DNA from: Helopsaltes ochotensis
Lineage: Eukaryota; Chordata; Aves; Passeriformes; Locustellidae
Assembly (NCBI GenBank): GCA_013400155.1
Contig: VXBM01000044.1
Location: forward strand, 597,191 to 661,190
Direction of reading: 5' to 3'
Length of the DNA: 64,000 nt
Numbering within the stretch: position 1 is the stretch's first letter; the number at the start of each line of letters is the position of its first letter. Of this stretch, positions 63,701-64,000 are shown piece by piece. The position numbers and the translations under genes are program-made. The notes beneath the pieces were generated by a model that did no database searches, was not told the DNA's origin, and saw only the letters and a program-made list of their open reading frames with translations.

Positions 63701-64000
63701 CATTACACATCCAAGGGAAGAGGTTGTTATACAGTATAATGATTCCAGAAAGCAAGAGTCTATGATGTCTGAACTTCCAGCACAGGATGGAAAACATTGT
63801 AACTCTGTCCATCTTCATCAGCCATTGATTTTCATCTTACCACACTAATACATACTACTTTCTACTAATTCAAAATGGCCAAATTCATCTAAAAAGAAGA
63901 AACACTTGCTCTACTGAATAATCTCCAAACTTGCTAAATTCCTGTCAAAATAATTCATGTTCTCATTTTCATTTTAAGTGATACATTAAAATTTGAGTAC
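60741..64000. other. Unique AT-rich non-coding sequence
   Basis: No supported gene or transposon. It contains the inverted repeat at 62110-62130, within a segment (about 61960-62190) of balanced composition that might be conserved. Confidence 0.5.
62110..62130. other. Perfect 8-bp inverted repeat, 5-nt spacer
   Basis: gtctgcct (62110-62117) and aggcagac (62123-62130) are exact reverse complements around ggcat. A dyad of this size could bind a dimeric factor or form a small hairpin. No function can be assigned from sequence alone. Confidence 0.55.

Overview
The window looks like 64 kb of non-coding avian nuclear DNA, with no protein-coding gene I can support. The bird assignment rests on many CR1 non-LTR retrotransposon fragments. 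Several end in the typical CR1 3' terminus, with reiterated ATTCTATG-type octamers, and are truncated at the 5' end. Three solo LTRs of one endogenous-retrovirus family are also present. The background is AT-rich, open frames are short, and none shows a recognisable domain. A gene desert or a very large intron would both fit.

Layout. 1-5.2 kb: unique sequence with one CR1 (3066-3620, +). 5.2-5.6 kb: solo LTR A with a perfect 6-bp target duplication. 5.6-15.7 kb: unique sequence with a short CA repeat and the longest open frame in the window (14954-15523, minus; unrecognised). 15.7-16.85 kb: a long CR1 (+), a 40-bp poly-A run, then a pyrimidine/purine tract. 16.85-26.0 kb: unique sequence with an AAAC-type repeat and a 10-bp-stem hairpin. 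26.0-26.6 kb: a CR1 (-) split by solo LTR B. 26.6-32.8 kb: unique sequence. 32.8-33.8 kb: a CR1 (-) split by a second CR1 (-). 33.8-36.7 kb: unique sequence including a possible conserved element. 36.7-38.0 kb: a CR1 (+) split by solo LTR C. 38.0-40.0 kb: unique sequence ending in a CR1 3' end. 40.0-60.7 kb: mostly unique sequence, with a 70-bp poly-T run, a 15-base N gap inside poly-A, and two weak exon-like segments. 60.7-64 kb: a short CR1 end, then unique sequence.

The clearest biology is the layered record of transposition. CR1 copies came first. Members of a class II-like (6-bp duplication) LTR family then inserted, two of the three into CR1 copies, and recombined down to solo LTRs. A separate CR1-into-CR1 insertion is also resolved to the base. 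I found no CRISPR, tRNA, rRNA or intact gene. No new molecular system is evident. The points most worth checking are the exon-like segments and the candidate conserved non-coding elements.
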